The position numbers were made by a program, and so were the translations under genes. Positions 53,902 through 61,865 of a stretch of 64,000 bases of DNA are shown in pieces; positions within the stretch are counted from its first letter, which is position 1; each line of letters starts with the position of its first letter. The stretch is from Pseudanabaena biceps. Lineage in GTDB: Bacteria > Cyanobacteriota > Cyanobacteriia > Pseudanabaenales > Pseudanabaenaceae. The notes beneath the pieces were generated by a model. The model searched no databases. It had not been told where the DNA came from and saw nothing but the letters and a program-made list of their open reading frames with translations. The stretch is taken from positions 3,813,001 to 3,877,000 of the forward strand of contig JAATWA010000001.1 of NCBI GenBank assembly GCA_013361095.1. The letters run 5' to 3'.

Positions 53902-54453
53902 ATGATTAATTCATCCAATATTTTGCAATTAACCGAGATTGATGCCATATCCCTCAAACAAAAGCTCGACTTACAAGAAGTTATTTTGATAGATGTCCGT
54001 GAGTCGGGCGAATATGCCACTGAACATATCGTAGGTTCTATTTCTATACCCCTATCAACCTTCGACCAAAATCTGATTGAGAACATTGGAGATAAACCCC
54101 TAGTAATCTGTTGTCAATCAGGAATGCGTTCTAATCGCGCTTCTCATAAATTATTAGAAAATGGATATGAGCATGTGATGCAGCTTAAAGGTGGTCTATC
54201 AAGCTGGAAAGCCGCAGGACTCAAAGTACAAGTCAATCGCAATGCTCCCATCAGTCTATTTCGTCAAGTCCAAATTGTGGCTGGTTCCCTTGTGGCGATC
54301 GGAACTGGATTGGGTCTGCTTGTTTCCCCTTGGTTCTTGCTATTGAGTGGATTTGTCGGCTGTGGCTTGGTATTTGCTGGTGTTACCAATACCTGCGCTA
54401 TGGGAATGCTTTTGATGAAACTTCCTTACAATCAAAGAACTTTACAATCATGA
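53902..54453 (+). CDS. Rhodanese domain fused to DUF2892 membrane domain
   Basis: 183 residues. Residues about 1-110 are a rhodanese with LIDVRESGEYATEHIVGSISIPL and active-site loop CCQSGMRS; residues about 120-175 carry two hydrophobic helices of the DUF2892 type (LVAIGTGLGLLVSPWFLLLSG, GLVFAGVTNTCAMGMLL). Rhodaneses move sulphane sulphur. Under control of the adjacent ArsR-type gene, this suggests sulphide or persulphide detoxification. Its stop overlaps the next start (ATGA). Confidence 0.85.
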   Translation: MINSSNILQLTEIDAISLKQKLDLQEVILIDVRESGEYATEHIVGSISIPLSTFDQNLIENIGDKPLVICCQSGMRSNRASHKLLENGYEHVMQLKGGLSSWKAAGLKVQVNRNAPISLFRQVQIVAGSLVAIGTGLGLLVSPWFLLLSGFVGCGLVFAGVTNTCAMGMLLMKLPYNQRTLQS

Positions 54454-55124
54454 AACCAATTCGTATTTTCTATTTTTCAGATATTCTCTGTATTTGGGCT
54501 TATATTGCTCAAGTTCGTTTAGAAGAACTCAAAACTGCTTTTCCTGAAAATGTCGTCATTGATTACCACTTCGTTCCTGTTTTTGGGAACGCGCGTGAGA
54601 AGTTAGAGAATGGATGGCGCGATCGCGGTGGATTAACGGGTTATCAAAATCATGTCAAGGTGATCGCCAGTAAATACGAGCATATTTCTGTACATCCTGA
54701 TGTTTGGTCACGAGTTCCTGCTTCTTCCACATCAGCCCATTTATTTCTGAATGCGATTCAGGTGTTAGAGATAAAAGGTTTAGTTCCAGAATCCGATCAA
54801 GTTTTAGCAAAAACCGCTTGGGCATTTCGAAAAGCATTTTTTACAAAACCTGCCGATATTAGCGATCGCAAGGTGCAGTTTGCGATCGCCGAAGAATTAG
54901 GGCTGGATATTACGCTCATTCAAAAGCAGATTGATAGTGGTGAAGCTTATGCTTTGCTATCTAAAGATTTTGATTTAATCAAAGAACATACAGTTACAGT
55001 CAGCCCTACTCTAATTTTTAATGAAGGGCGGCAGAGATTAAACGGCAATGTCGGTTATCGAGTGATTGAAGCAAATATTCGAGAGTTGTTGCACAATCCG
55101 ACCGATGAGCAATCTTGGTGTTAG
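54450..55124 (+). CDS. DsbA/FrnE-like thioredoxin-fold oxidoreductase with altered active site
   Basis: 224 residues of the DsbA family, starting IRIFYFSDILCIWAYIAQVRL. The active site, usually CxxC (CPWC in FrnE), is CIWA here: the second cysteine is Ala. The cis-proline region VSPTLIFNEG is conserved. A glutathione- or persulphide-linked role, rather than disulphide exchange, fits better. The ATG overlaps the rhodanese stop by 4 bases, so the two are translationally coupled. Confidence 0.8.
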   Translation: MKPIRIFYFSDILCIWAYIAQVRLEELKTAFPENVVIDYHFVPVFGNAREKLENGWRDRGGLTGYQNHVKVIASKYEHISVHPDVWSRVPASSTSAHLFLNAIQVLEIKGLVPESDQVLAKTAWAFRKAFFTKPADISDRKVQFAIAEELGLDITLIQKQIDSGEAYALLSKDFDLIKEHTVTVSPTLIFNEGRQRLNGNVGYRVIEANIRELLHNPTDEQSWC

Positions 55125-55185
55125 ACCGTTACGTTGTATATCGTATTCAATCAATTTAAATAGAAGTCGCCCTAATGCACTAGGA

Positions 55186-55308
55186 TCACGAAAGGAGAGG
55201 CATAAAATTAAATTTGTATAAACTACCAACTTTGTTAGTAGCGATTATTTCTTCTTTACTTAATTTTTGAAGATAAGGCAATCTCACAAGCTGCCGATGT
55301 GCTGAAAC
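55186..55308 (-). pseudogene. Possible gene relic, 40 codons without start
   Basis: An open stretch of 40 codons (… PYLQKLSKEEIIATNKVG …) begins right after an in-frame stop and has no early start codon. It has a natural-looking amino-acid composition, so it may be the remnant of a decayed gene. No family recognised. Neighbouring DNA 55125-55569 holds no intact gene. Confidence 0.35.
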
Positions 55309-55334
55309 CTAATAATAAAGGAGACTTTAGCATC

Positions 55335-55487
55335 ATATTTCACAACAATTAGGATTGGATTAGAAGTAATCGGTTTGGCGTTCTATTTACTTGGGCATGG
55401 GAAGAATTATTTCAAGGCGTTAACTACTTTCGTAGAGCCTTAGGATTTATTGTCCTTGTCAACCTGATCCTATCGAAGATTCAGTAA
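55335..55487 (+). pseudogene. Truncated copy of the small membrane protein gene at 52977
   Basis: Nearly the same DNA as 53095-53249 (GGATTAGAAGTAATCG, then TTTACTTGGGCATGGGAAG to the stop CAGTAA), with about 90% identity by eye. It lacks the first half of the gene and has lost bases near 55372 (CGCTTTTGG became CGGTTTGG), shifting the frame. It is the remains of a duplication with the ArsR/rhodanese unit between the two copies. Confidence 0.8.
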
Positions 55488-55569
55488 TAGGGCGATCGCG
55501 GTTTTAGATTTATGAACTTCTGCGTGATAAAATCGCCAAAAATCAAGTAATCGTTTTTTGGTTAAATCC

Positions 55570-56031
55570 ATGACCACAATTACTGACCCCACTCAACCTG
55601 CGATCGCTCAGGGCAATCTGCGGCGTATCCATCACATTGCTCTTAATGTCAAAGACATGGCGGCTTCTTGTCGTTTTTATGGGAATATTTTGGGATTGAG
55701 ACAACTCACAGGCGATGCAGTTCCCAGTACATTAGTTGACTTGGTCGCCTCAGGAAAAGTGGCAAATTTTATTCTTCCCGATGACACGGTTTTAGACTTG
55801 TTTTGGGAGCCAGATTTATCTTCTCCCCATCCTGATCCACAGCAGCAATTTACTCGGGCAAATCATTTAGCTTTTGATATTGCACCAGAGTTGTTTGATC
55901 AGGCTGTGGCTGCATTACGATATTATCAAGTTCCAATTGAAGGAGAGCCTGTTACTCGCCCGACAGGAAGAGGAATTTATTTCTATGATCCCGATGGGTT
56001 CATGATCGAAATTCGCTGCGATCCTTATTAA
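55570..56031 (+). CDS. VOC-family (glyoxalase/dioxygenase-like) protein
   Basis: 153 residues with two beta-alpha-beta units of the vicinal-oxygen-chelate fold: RIHHIALNVKDMAASCRFYGNILGL and ANHLAFDI... GRGIYFYDPDGFMIEIRC. Metal-binding His and Glu candidates are at these strands (H in HHIAL, H in NHLAF, E in MIEI). The function could be isomerase, dioxygenase or drug resistance. One base separates it from the 2Fe-2S gene. ATG 55570 is preferred to TTG 55558. Confidence 0.85.
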   Translation: MTTITDPTQPAIAQGNLRRIHHIALNVKDMAASCRFYGNILGLRQLTGDAVPSTLVDLVASGKVANFILPDDTVLDLFWEPDLSSPHPDPQQQFTRANHLAFDIAPELFDQAVAALRYYQVPIEGEPVTRPTGRGIYFYDPDGFMIEIRCDPY

Positions 56032-56032
56032 G

Positions 56033-56338
56033 ATGAAGACTCCAGACAACAATCACCCTCAACGTCGCGTCATGGTTTGCCAATTCTGCACCTGTACTAA
56101 AGATGGTGCGGCGCAGGTTTTAGCGACATTACAAGATCAACCGATAGAAGGTGTAACCATCGAAGTTAGCGGCTGTATGGGGCTATGTGGTTCAGGCCCG
56201 ATAGTTGCGATTTTCCCAGACAATATTTATTACGCGCAAGTTACGCCCAAAAAAGCTAGACAAATTATAGAATCGCATTTGCTAGGGCATCAGCCAATTC
56301 TTACCTTTATGCACCCAAGACTACATCCACAAATATAA
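56033..56338 (+). CDS. Thioredoxin-like [2Fe-2S] ferredoxin
   Basis: 101 residues with cysteines MVCQFCTCTKDGAAQVL and VSGCMGLCGSGPIVAIF, the pattern of the thioredoxin-like 2Fe-2S ferredoxin family. An electron-transfer role is likely. It begins one base after the VOC gene stop, so the two are an operon. Confidence 0.85.
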   Translation: MKTPDNNHPQRRVMVCQFCTCTKDGAAQVLATLQDQPIEGVTIEVSGCMGLCGSGPIVAIFPDNIYYAQVTPKKARQIIESHLLGHQPILTFMHPRLHPQI

Positions 56339-56390
56339 ACCCAAAACTTATGGCGCACGCGCAGCGTGCGCCATAAGTTTTGGGTTTTAT
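56335..56390. terminator. Armed hairpin, GGCGCACGC core
   Basis: 26/27-bp arms 56335-56360/56364-56390 with one bulge, loop GCA; outer ATAAACCCAAAACTTA. The first arm overlaps the 3' end of the 2Fe-2S gene including its stop codon. Confidence 0.75.
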
Positions 56391-56419
56391 TGCGCCTAGC
56401 CACTTCAGATAATCAGCAA

Positions 56420-57076
56420 ATGTTTATTGACTTTCATACCCATCGAGATCGCCAATCTCCTGACTTAATTAATGTGCAGACCCTAGATGTCAAAGCCAAC
56501 TTGCAGGAATTACCCAATATTTGCAGTTTGGGCTTACATCCTTGGTTTGTGCAACCAGACTCATGGCATCAATCTTGGGAAACCTTAGAAAGACTAGCAA
56601 ATTCGCCGCAGGTTATCGCGATCGGAGAATGTGGATTGGATCGCGGGATTGATTTGCCAATGGAAGTACAGATCACTATTTTTGGGAAACATATCGAACT
56701 CGCAGAATCTTTGCAAAAGCCACTTGTAATTCATTGTGTGAGAGCTTTTTCTGAATTAATTTCCCTTAAAAAAAGATCTAAATCCACAATCCCTTGGGTT
56801 ATTCACGGATTTAACAAAAAATTAGAAGTCTTTTATCAACTTCTCGATCAGGATTTTTACTTTTCCTTTGGAGAAGCAATTTTAAGCGATCACGGTCCTA
56901 TGGTTGAAGCGATCGCGACCATACCAGAGGGAAGATTTTTATTAGAGACAGATGATCATCCTGACCTCAAAATTGAGCAAATTTATGAACGAGCAGCCAG
57001 TCTCCGCCAAGTTCCTGTAGCTATTTTGCAAACCCAATTAGTTAAAACTTATGAGCAGTTGACTCGGCTTTTCTGA
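56420..57076 (+). CDS. TatD-family metal-dependent hydrolase
   Basis: 218 residues, amidohydrolase fold: FIDFHTH, GECGLD, VIHCVRA, HGF and LLETDD are the metal-binding motifs of TatD DNases. The short length is like small YjjV-type members. ATG 56420 is chosen over the GTG at 56366, which lies in a hairpin arm. Its 3' end overlaps that of the converging sbcD by 39 bases. Confidence 0.83.
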   Translation: MFIDFHTHRDRQSPDLINVQTLDVKANLQELPNICSLGLHPWFVQPDSWHQSWETLERLANSPQVIAIGECGLDRGIDLPMEVQITIFGKHIELAESLQKPLVIHCVRAFSELISLKKRSKSTIPWVIHGFNKKLEVFYQLLDQDFYFSFGEAILSDHGPMVEAIATIPEGRFLLETDDHPDLKIEQIYERAASLRQVPVAILQTQLVKTYEQLTRLF

Positions 57077-58324
57077 AGCCTCTACCATGTCAATTCCATC
57101 TATATTTAAACCGATTTCGCTCAATAACTCCTGTGCAGCCATTAGCATCTCAGGTTCTAACTTTTGCAGGTCTTCGCGAGTGCTGAGATAGGTTTTGAGA
57201 GCCGTGAGAGGGTCGAGAGCCTCGGCAGTACTCAATTCGGGCAATCGAGTACGCTGATTTTGACTAACCACTTCAGGAATAAGTGCGTAATTATGGGCGA
57301 TCGCCATCGCTTCGTGCAGCACGCGATCATCAATTTGGGCTAACTGCTCCGATCTCACTTTGTAGATTAAACGCGCGATCGCCTGCTCGATCTTCCCTTT
57401 TTGAATCGCTTTTAATAACTTCCCTTGAGGATCTTCCGATTGGCTCACATCGACCTCGATAGTTCTAAAGGCACGGGTGGGAATCGCACAGAATTCAAAC
57501 TTCACATTCTCGCGTTCCACTTCTAACCAGCAATAGCCCTTAGCTTCATTCTCTTCTCCAAAGTCCACACGCTCAATGCTCCCTGGATAAACCACAAGGG
57601 GCTGAGTTGCCAAAATCTGATGGCGATGGACATGCCCAAGTGCCACATAGTCAAAGGCTTCGCGAGTCAACATTGAGAGAGGAATTGTAAAACCTTTACC
57701 TGCGGCGAGAAATCTCTCTGCGCCATAGGTCGCCGTATCAACCATCACATGAGCTAAAAGAATCGTCGGCAATTGCGGATCGAGTTTTCTGATTTCTCCT
57801 TCTATCACTACTTGCAAGCGATCGATTAGAAACTGACTAACTTCCATCATCGAGAAGCCTTCAGTTTCTGCTTTAGTGAGCAGAGTTGATCGCGTAATCC
57901 AAGGCAAAGTAATAATTTGAATATCGCCTGCGGTTGTGGAAATACGATGGGTGGCGATCGCATCTCCCACCGTGAAATTTGGTACAGCGAGGCTGCGATA
58001 AATAGCTAGACTCGCGCCCCCTACTCCTTGAGAATGTTGATCATGATTGCCCACTAATAAAACTGTAGGAATCCCTGCATCAGCGAGGCGGCGAAATTGC
58101 TTAGCAAAAGCTTGCTGCACCAATGGCGGCGGTGTCGCATCAGGAAAAGCATCACCGCCAAATAGGACAAGGTCGGCGGGTTCATTGACGGCGCGATCTA
58201 TGCAAATGGTTAGGGCAGCCACAAAATCTTCAAGACGCGTATTTAGCCCAGTTTGTGGGTTGACTTTGCCATGCGTGGTGCTGCCAAGATGAATATCTGA
58301 GAGATGCAGAACTTTAATTGCCAT
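57038..58324 (-). CDS. sbcD: Exonuclease SbcD (Mre11-like nuclease)
   Basis: 428 residues. The Mn-dependent phosphodiesterase motifs are all present: LSDIHLG, FGGDAFPD, LVGNHDQHSQG, LAHVMVDTA and GHVHRH. SbcD acts with SbcC to cleave hairpin and palindromic DNA. The partner sbcC is not in the window. This is noteworthy because the neighbourhood is full of long palindromes, the substrate class of SbcCD. Confidence 0.92.
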   Translation of the reverse strand: MAIKVLHLSDIHLGSTTHGKVNPQTGLNTRLEDFVAALTICIDRAVNEPADLVLFGGDAFPDATPPPLVQQAFAKQFRRLADAGIPTVLLVGNHDQHSQGVGGASLAIYRSLAVPNFTVGDAIATHRISTTAGDIQIITLPWITRSTLLTKAETEGFSMMEVSQFLIDRLQVVIEGEIRKLDPQLPTILLAHVMVDTATYGAERFLAAGKGFTIPLSMLTREAFDYVALGHVHRHQILATQPLVVYPGSIERVDFGEENEAKGYCWLEVERENVKFEFCAIPTRAFRTIEVDVSQSEDPQGKLLKAIQKGKIEQAIARLIYKVRSEQLAQIDDRVLHEAMAIAHNYALIPEVVSQNQRTRLPELSTAEALDPLTALKTYLSTREDLQKLEPEMLMAAQELLSEIGLNIDGIDMVEASEKPSQLLISFN

Positions 58325-58338
58325 GTGTTTCTAAAACC

Positions 58339-58389
58339 CAATAAAGCGGTAGAAAGTGTTGCTTTGCAACACTTTCTACCGCTTTATTG
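58339..58389. repeat. Armed hairpin, GTGTTGC core
   Basis: Perfect 24-bp arms 58339-58362/58366-58389, loop TTT, outer CAATAAAGCGGTAG. Lies upstream of sbcD. Confidence 0.75.
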
Positions 58390-58409
58390 TAATTGCTTTA
58401 ACGTGCATA

Positions 58410-58465
58410 CAAAGCCTAGAAGCAAGTTGCGGCGCAAAGCGCCGCAACTTGCTTCTAGGGCTTTG
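58410..58465. terminator. Armed hairpin, GTTGCGGCGC core
   Basis: 26/27-bp arms 58410-58435/58439-58465 with a one-base bulge, loop AAA. It ends one base before the TPR gene stop codon (58466-58468). Confidence 0.75.
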
Positions 58466-59194
58466 CTATAAACTTGCTAAAACTGCTTTGGCAGTTTGGA
58501 TTTGTTCATTACTAAATCCTGCTTCATTTAAAAAGGTCAAAAACTCAGAACTGCGATATCTCGCATCAATTGCCACAGCTTCCCTAAATATTTGCTTAGC
58601 TTTGTTTTGATCACCCGAAGTCCAAATTGCGATCGCCTTGGCAACAAATGGATGAGGATTACTCGGCTCTAATTCCATAGCTTTTTGAGCATAGGCGATC
58701 GCAAGGTCATACTGCTGAAGGCGTTGATACGCAAGGCTGAGATTGTAATGCGCGATTTCATTATCATTTTTAAGTATTGCCGCCCAACTATGCAACATCA
58801 CCGATTGCGGCAAATCCCCTCGCACCAAATAGACAATCCCGATCGCATTAAATGCTGTTAATGATCGGGGCGATCGATAAATTGCTTCCCATAGCGATCG
58901 CGCCGCCTTATCATTTTGTTGGGCGAGATGCTGTGTCCAACCAAGGATTACTCGACCCTCAGTATTTTGCGGATCAAGCTCCACTGATTTTTGCAAAGCG
59001 GCGATCGCCTCACTAAATCTAGCTTGTTGACGATAGCTCAATCCTTCTTGGCGATAGGCATCAGCCGCACGCTTGTCCTCTGACGAGGCTGCGATCGCGG
59101 AGGATGCTAACCAAATATGCGTAGCTACTAATATTAAGCTCAGCTTCTTTAATACTTGAAGCGATCGATTTAAAGCAAAGTTCCAGCTATTCAT
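58466..59194 (-). CDS. TPR-repeat protein
   Basis: 242 residues. An N-terminal hydrophobic segment (about 15-35, signal-like) is followed by four to five TPR units: EGLSYRQQARFSEAIAALQKSVELD, LGWTQHLAQQND, LSLAYQRLQQYDLAIAYAQKAMELEP and AIWTSGDQNKAKQIF. TPRs mediate protein-protein contacts; the partner is unknown. Confidence 0.85.
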   Translation of the reverse strand: MNSWNFALNRSLQVLKKLSLILVATHIWLASSAIAASSEDKRAADAYRQEGLSYRQQARFSEAIAALQKSVELDPQNTEGRVILGWTQHLAQQNDKAARSLWEAIYRSPRSLTAFNAIGIVYLVRGDLPQSVMLHSWAAILKNDNEIAHYNLSLAYQRLQQYDLAIAYAQKAMELEPSNPHPFVAKAIAIWTSGDQNKAKQIFREAVAIDARYRSSEFLTFLNEAGFSNEQIQTAKAVLASL

Positions 59195-59246
59195 ATAACA
59201 AGTTCTATGGGAGCAAGCTCCTTAGTATAGCTAAGCCATTTACCTT

Positions 59247-59299
59247 AAAACCAAAGAATGAGAGGCGGCGCGAAGCGCCGCCTCTCATTCTTTGGTTTT
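59247..59299. repeat. Armed hairpin, GAGGCGGCGC core, 25-bp perfect arms
   Basis: Arms 59247-59271/59275-59299, loop GAA; outer AAAACCAAAGAATGAG. Upstream of the TPR gene. From 59300 to 59414 only short palindromes such as AGCGCAAAGCGCT. Confidence 0.75.
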
Positions 59300-59414
59300 T
59301 GGTTGGCAATCGCTTTACAGCCTGTTGAGGCTTCAAGAGTTTCTTTAAGGTTTTAATTAGCGCAAAGCGCTTTATATCTAATTGCGCCTAAAGTCATTAC
59401 GGTTTTGTGTAGTA

Positions 59415-59465
59415 CAAGAAAACTTTTGAAAGGCTAGCAAAGCTAGTCTTTCAAAAGTTTTCTTG
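59415..59465. repeat. Armed hairpin, GAAAGGCTAGC core
   Basis: 24-bp arms 59415-59438/59442-59465 with one mismatch; followed by AGCGCAAAGCGCTGTA at about 59475. Confidence 0.75.
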
Positions 59466-59496
59466 GATTCTAAAAAAGCGCAAAGCGCTGTACTTC

Positions 59497-60036
59497 TTAG
59501 AAGTTAGAAATGGCACTGCCTAGGCTGTTTTTAGAGATTTTGAGGTATTCCGTATTTACACCCGATTCGCGAGTCAGCGACACCTTGCCAGTACGCGCAA
59601 TTTCACGAATGCCAAACTTGTTTAGCATCTTCAAAATTGCCACCATCTTACCAGGATCACCCACCACTTCAATCGTTAAGAAATCATCGGCTACGTCAAC
59701 AATACGAGCGCGGAAAATTTGGGATATTTCAATAATTTCTGAGCGCACATTCGGAGCAGCATTCACCTTGACGAGCATCAACTCGCGCTCCACGCAGGGA
59801 ATATCAGTAAAATCGAGAATAGTAATTACATTGATCAGTTTATGCAACTGCTTGGTGATTTGCTCAATCGTATGATCATCGCCTGAGACAACCATCGTGA
59901 TGCGTGTAAATCCATCTTGCTCAGCAGTCCCGACCGCAAGGCTCTCGATATTAAAACCTCGGCGGGCGAACAAGCTAGCAATGCGGGTCAGCACTCCTGC
60001 CTCATCTTGGACGACAACGGAGAGAGTATGTTTCAT
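59497..60036 (-). CDS. ilvH: Acetolactate synthase small (regulatory) subunit
   Basis: 179 residues. The N-terminal ACT domain starts [33 protein letters not shown], the valine-binding site for feedback inhibition of acetolactate synthase; a C-terminal domain ([12 protein letters not shown] ... [10 protein letters not shown]) follows. It regulates the large subunit (ilvB) in branched-chain amino-acid synthesis; ilvB is not nearby. Confidence 0.95.
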   Translation of the reverse strand: MKHTLSVVVQDEAGVLTRIASLFARRGFNIESLAVGTAEQDGFTRITMVVSGDDHTIEQITKQLHKLINVITILDFTDIPCVERELMLVKVNAAPNVRSEIIEISQIFRARIVDVADDFLTIEVVGDPGKMVAILKMLNKFGIREIARTGKVSLTRESGVNTEYLKISKNSLGSAISNF

Positions 60037-60199
60037 GGTGACAAATAAGGCAAATAAACAGCACAGTAGACTATATTAATGACTTTGGTTACTTTATTGC
60101 GACTATCAGGCTACATAAAGTAAACCTAGCATCGTGTATGAATCAACGATTTTTTAGATTGTTTACAGTAATTACAGCGCTTTGCACTTCTTTAAAGCC

Positions 60200-60321
60200 C
60201 AAAAAATTTTTGAAAGGCTAGCTTTGCTAGCCTTTCAAAAATTTTTCTTGTATAGCGGTTAAGCCAAAGCTCAAGAGAGAGTAGCGGCGCGAAGCGCCGC
60301 TACTCTCTCTTGAGCTTTGGC
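60200..60321. repeat. Two armed hairpins upstream of the 60405 gene
   Basis: Perfect 21-bp arms 60200-60220/60224-60244 (GAAAGGCTAGC core); perfect 30-bp arms 60259-60288/60292-60321 (AGTAGCGGCGC-GAA core, outer AAGCCAAAGCTCAAGAG). Preceded by AGCGCTTTGCACTTC. From 60322 to 60404 nothing else. Confidence 0.8.
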
Positions 60322-60404
60322 TTGGTTGGACACAACAGGGTTACCCCTCATTACGAGAAAATCGGCTAAAATGTATTACAAAACTATACATTCGCAGGAA
60401 TTTT

Positions 60405-60842
60405 ATGGATACCATCGACCTAGAGAAACTCTTTCAAAGAGGCTACTACGTCACCCTCGGCGCGACCTCATCCTTACTTGAGGTAATCCAAGATCCCACC
60501 AAACGCGAAGAAAACTTTAAAAAGTTTGGGTTGAGTTTTGATGAAATTACCCAAGAGCTTGCCGAAAAAGGGGTCACGACAGAAGCTGAAGCTCGTAGCT
60601 ATGTAGATAACTTTATCGCGCAACAGGTAAATGGAAGGTCTACAACTAATTCTGAAGCTACGGGGCTAACCACAGTCACCACCACCGCCAAAACCGTGGA
60701 TGAAAATGCTCCTGATGTGATGTTTAATCAATCAGAGAGTTCAAAAAATGTAGTAAAAGCAAGTATGCGCGATGAGATTAAGGAACTTACCGAACAATTA
60801 GCAAGTTTGCGTTCAGAAATAGAACAGCTACGCTCAAAATAG
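60405..60842 (+). CDS. Small conserved-looking protein of unknown function, coiled-coil C-terminus
   Basis: 145 residues, soluble. The N-terminal half (LEKLFQRGYYVTLGATSSLLEVIQ ... GLSFDEITQELAEKG) is helical and phasin-like. A low-complexity linker precedes a C-terminal coiled coil (IKELTEQLASLRSEIEQL). CAGGAA is a good ribosome binding site. Function unknown. Confidence 0.65.
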   Translation: MDTIDLEKLFQRGYYVTLGATSSLLEVIQDPTKREENFKKFGLSFDEITQELAEKGVTTEAEARSYVDNFIAQQVNGRSTTNSEATGLTTVTTTAKTVDENAPDVMFNQSESSKNVVKASMRDEIKELTEQLASLRSEIEQLRSK

Positions 60843-60854
60843 ATTAAAAACTCA

Positions 60855-61065
60855 AAAACAAATGGCGCACACTGTCGCCATTTGTTTTAAGACAAAACCA
60901 AACAGTAGAGAGGAGGGCGCGAAGCGTCCTCCCCTCTACTGTTTGGTTAAGCAGATCCTTACAGCCGCCTATTGAGGCTTTAAAGTATAGAGAAATTTAT
61001 GAAAGTGCCGCTTCGCGGCGCTTTCATAAATTTCTCTGTGGTTTAAGTTAGCGCAAGGCGCTGTA
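60855..61065. repeat. Three hairpins between the 60405 and 61080 genes
   Basis: 13-bp arms 60855-60867/60876-60888; 25-bp arms 60896-60920/60924-60948 (GAGGGCGC-GAA core, one mismatch); 23-bp arms 60989-61011/61015-61037 (AAAGTGCCGC-TTC core) followed by GTGGTTTAAGTTAGCGC and AAGGCGCTGTAA (61038-61065), the inverted twin of 18079-18105. Confidence 0.75.
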
Positions 61066-61079
61066 ACGGACTTGTAAGC

Positions 61080-61643
61080 TTATTGCTTAACCAACTTCAC
61101 AGGCTGACCATCAGCTTGTAACTCTTTGCCATCGGCTGACATGGTGTAAGGCTGCTTAGGAGGAGCTTTAGGAGGAGTTTCTCCATTGACAGATTCAACT
61201 TGAGAGACGACTTTACCGTCTTCTAGCATAATTTTGCCAGCAGTTTTAATCTGTTGTTCTTCTCCTTTGACTGAGACAGCCTTAAGAGTTGCTTCAAAAG
61301 TACCCTCTGACTTAATAGTCCATTTGCCTGTGACAGATTTAACACCATCTTTTTCAGCATCAGCTAAGACTTTAGGATCTAACACAACTGTATATTCACC
61401 AGCTACTTTGTCGAGGCTAGTAACAGGAGTCCCAGTTGTCGCTTTAGCAGTTTCGCTAGGAGAGGCTGAAGGTGATGCACTTGGAGAAGCTGAGGCTTTA
61501 GCAGTAGCGGTAGGAGAAGTAGCAGGAGTTGCTGAAGTTTGTGGAGGTTCAGGTTGCTGACAAGCGGAGACAAAAGAAATACAGCTAATGGCGATCGCCG
61601 CTAGTAGGCTTTGCTTCAAAAATGGATTAGATGTTTTTTTCAC
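61080..61643 (-). CDS. Lipoprotein of unknown function
   Basis: 187 residues from GTG 61643 (TTG 61655 also possible). The lipoprotein signal ends at FVSAC. A linker of repeated Ser/Ala/Pro/Thr, then a compact domain (LDKVAGEYTVVLDPKVLADAEK ... VTGKWTIKSEGTFEATLKAV) follows, likely a beta-sheet domain in the periplasm. No named family recognised. Confidence 0.65.
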   Translation of the reverse strand: MKKTSNPFLKQSLLAAIAISCISFVSACQQPEPPQTSATPATSPTATAKASASPSASPSASPSETAKATTGTPVTSLDKVAGEYTVVLDPKVLADAEKDGVKSVTGKWTIKSEGTFEATLKAVSVKGEEQQIKTAGKIMLEDGKVVSQVESVNGETPPKAPPKQPYTMSADGKELQADGQPVKLVKQ

Positions 61644-61865
61644 GATTGATTTCAAGCTAATTGGTGAGAGTAACAGGATTGATTAAACCTGAGTCATTAT
61701 GTGATCATATCTTCTCACACTTGATAAGTACAAATCGCGCAAGTAAATAGGAAGGCGCTTCTTGGTTCTTATAGCGCTTTTTTAGCAAGTAGCTTACGAT
61801 GTATGCTGCAAGCAGCTATATACTGAAGTTCTCTACATAAAAAATTTGCAATATTACTTCAATCG

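Noticed and set aside
55038..55229. Minus-strand frame of 63 codons over the DsbA-like gene end
   Set aside because: It lies opposite a well-supported coding region and has a TTG start; only the part outside the gene may be a relic of some kind.
61234..61560. Plus-strand frame of 108 codons opposite the lipoprotein gene
   Set aside because: It is the shadow of the low-complexity Ser/Ala/Pro-rich linker.
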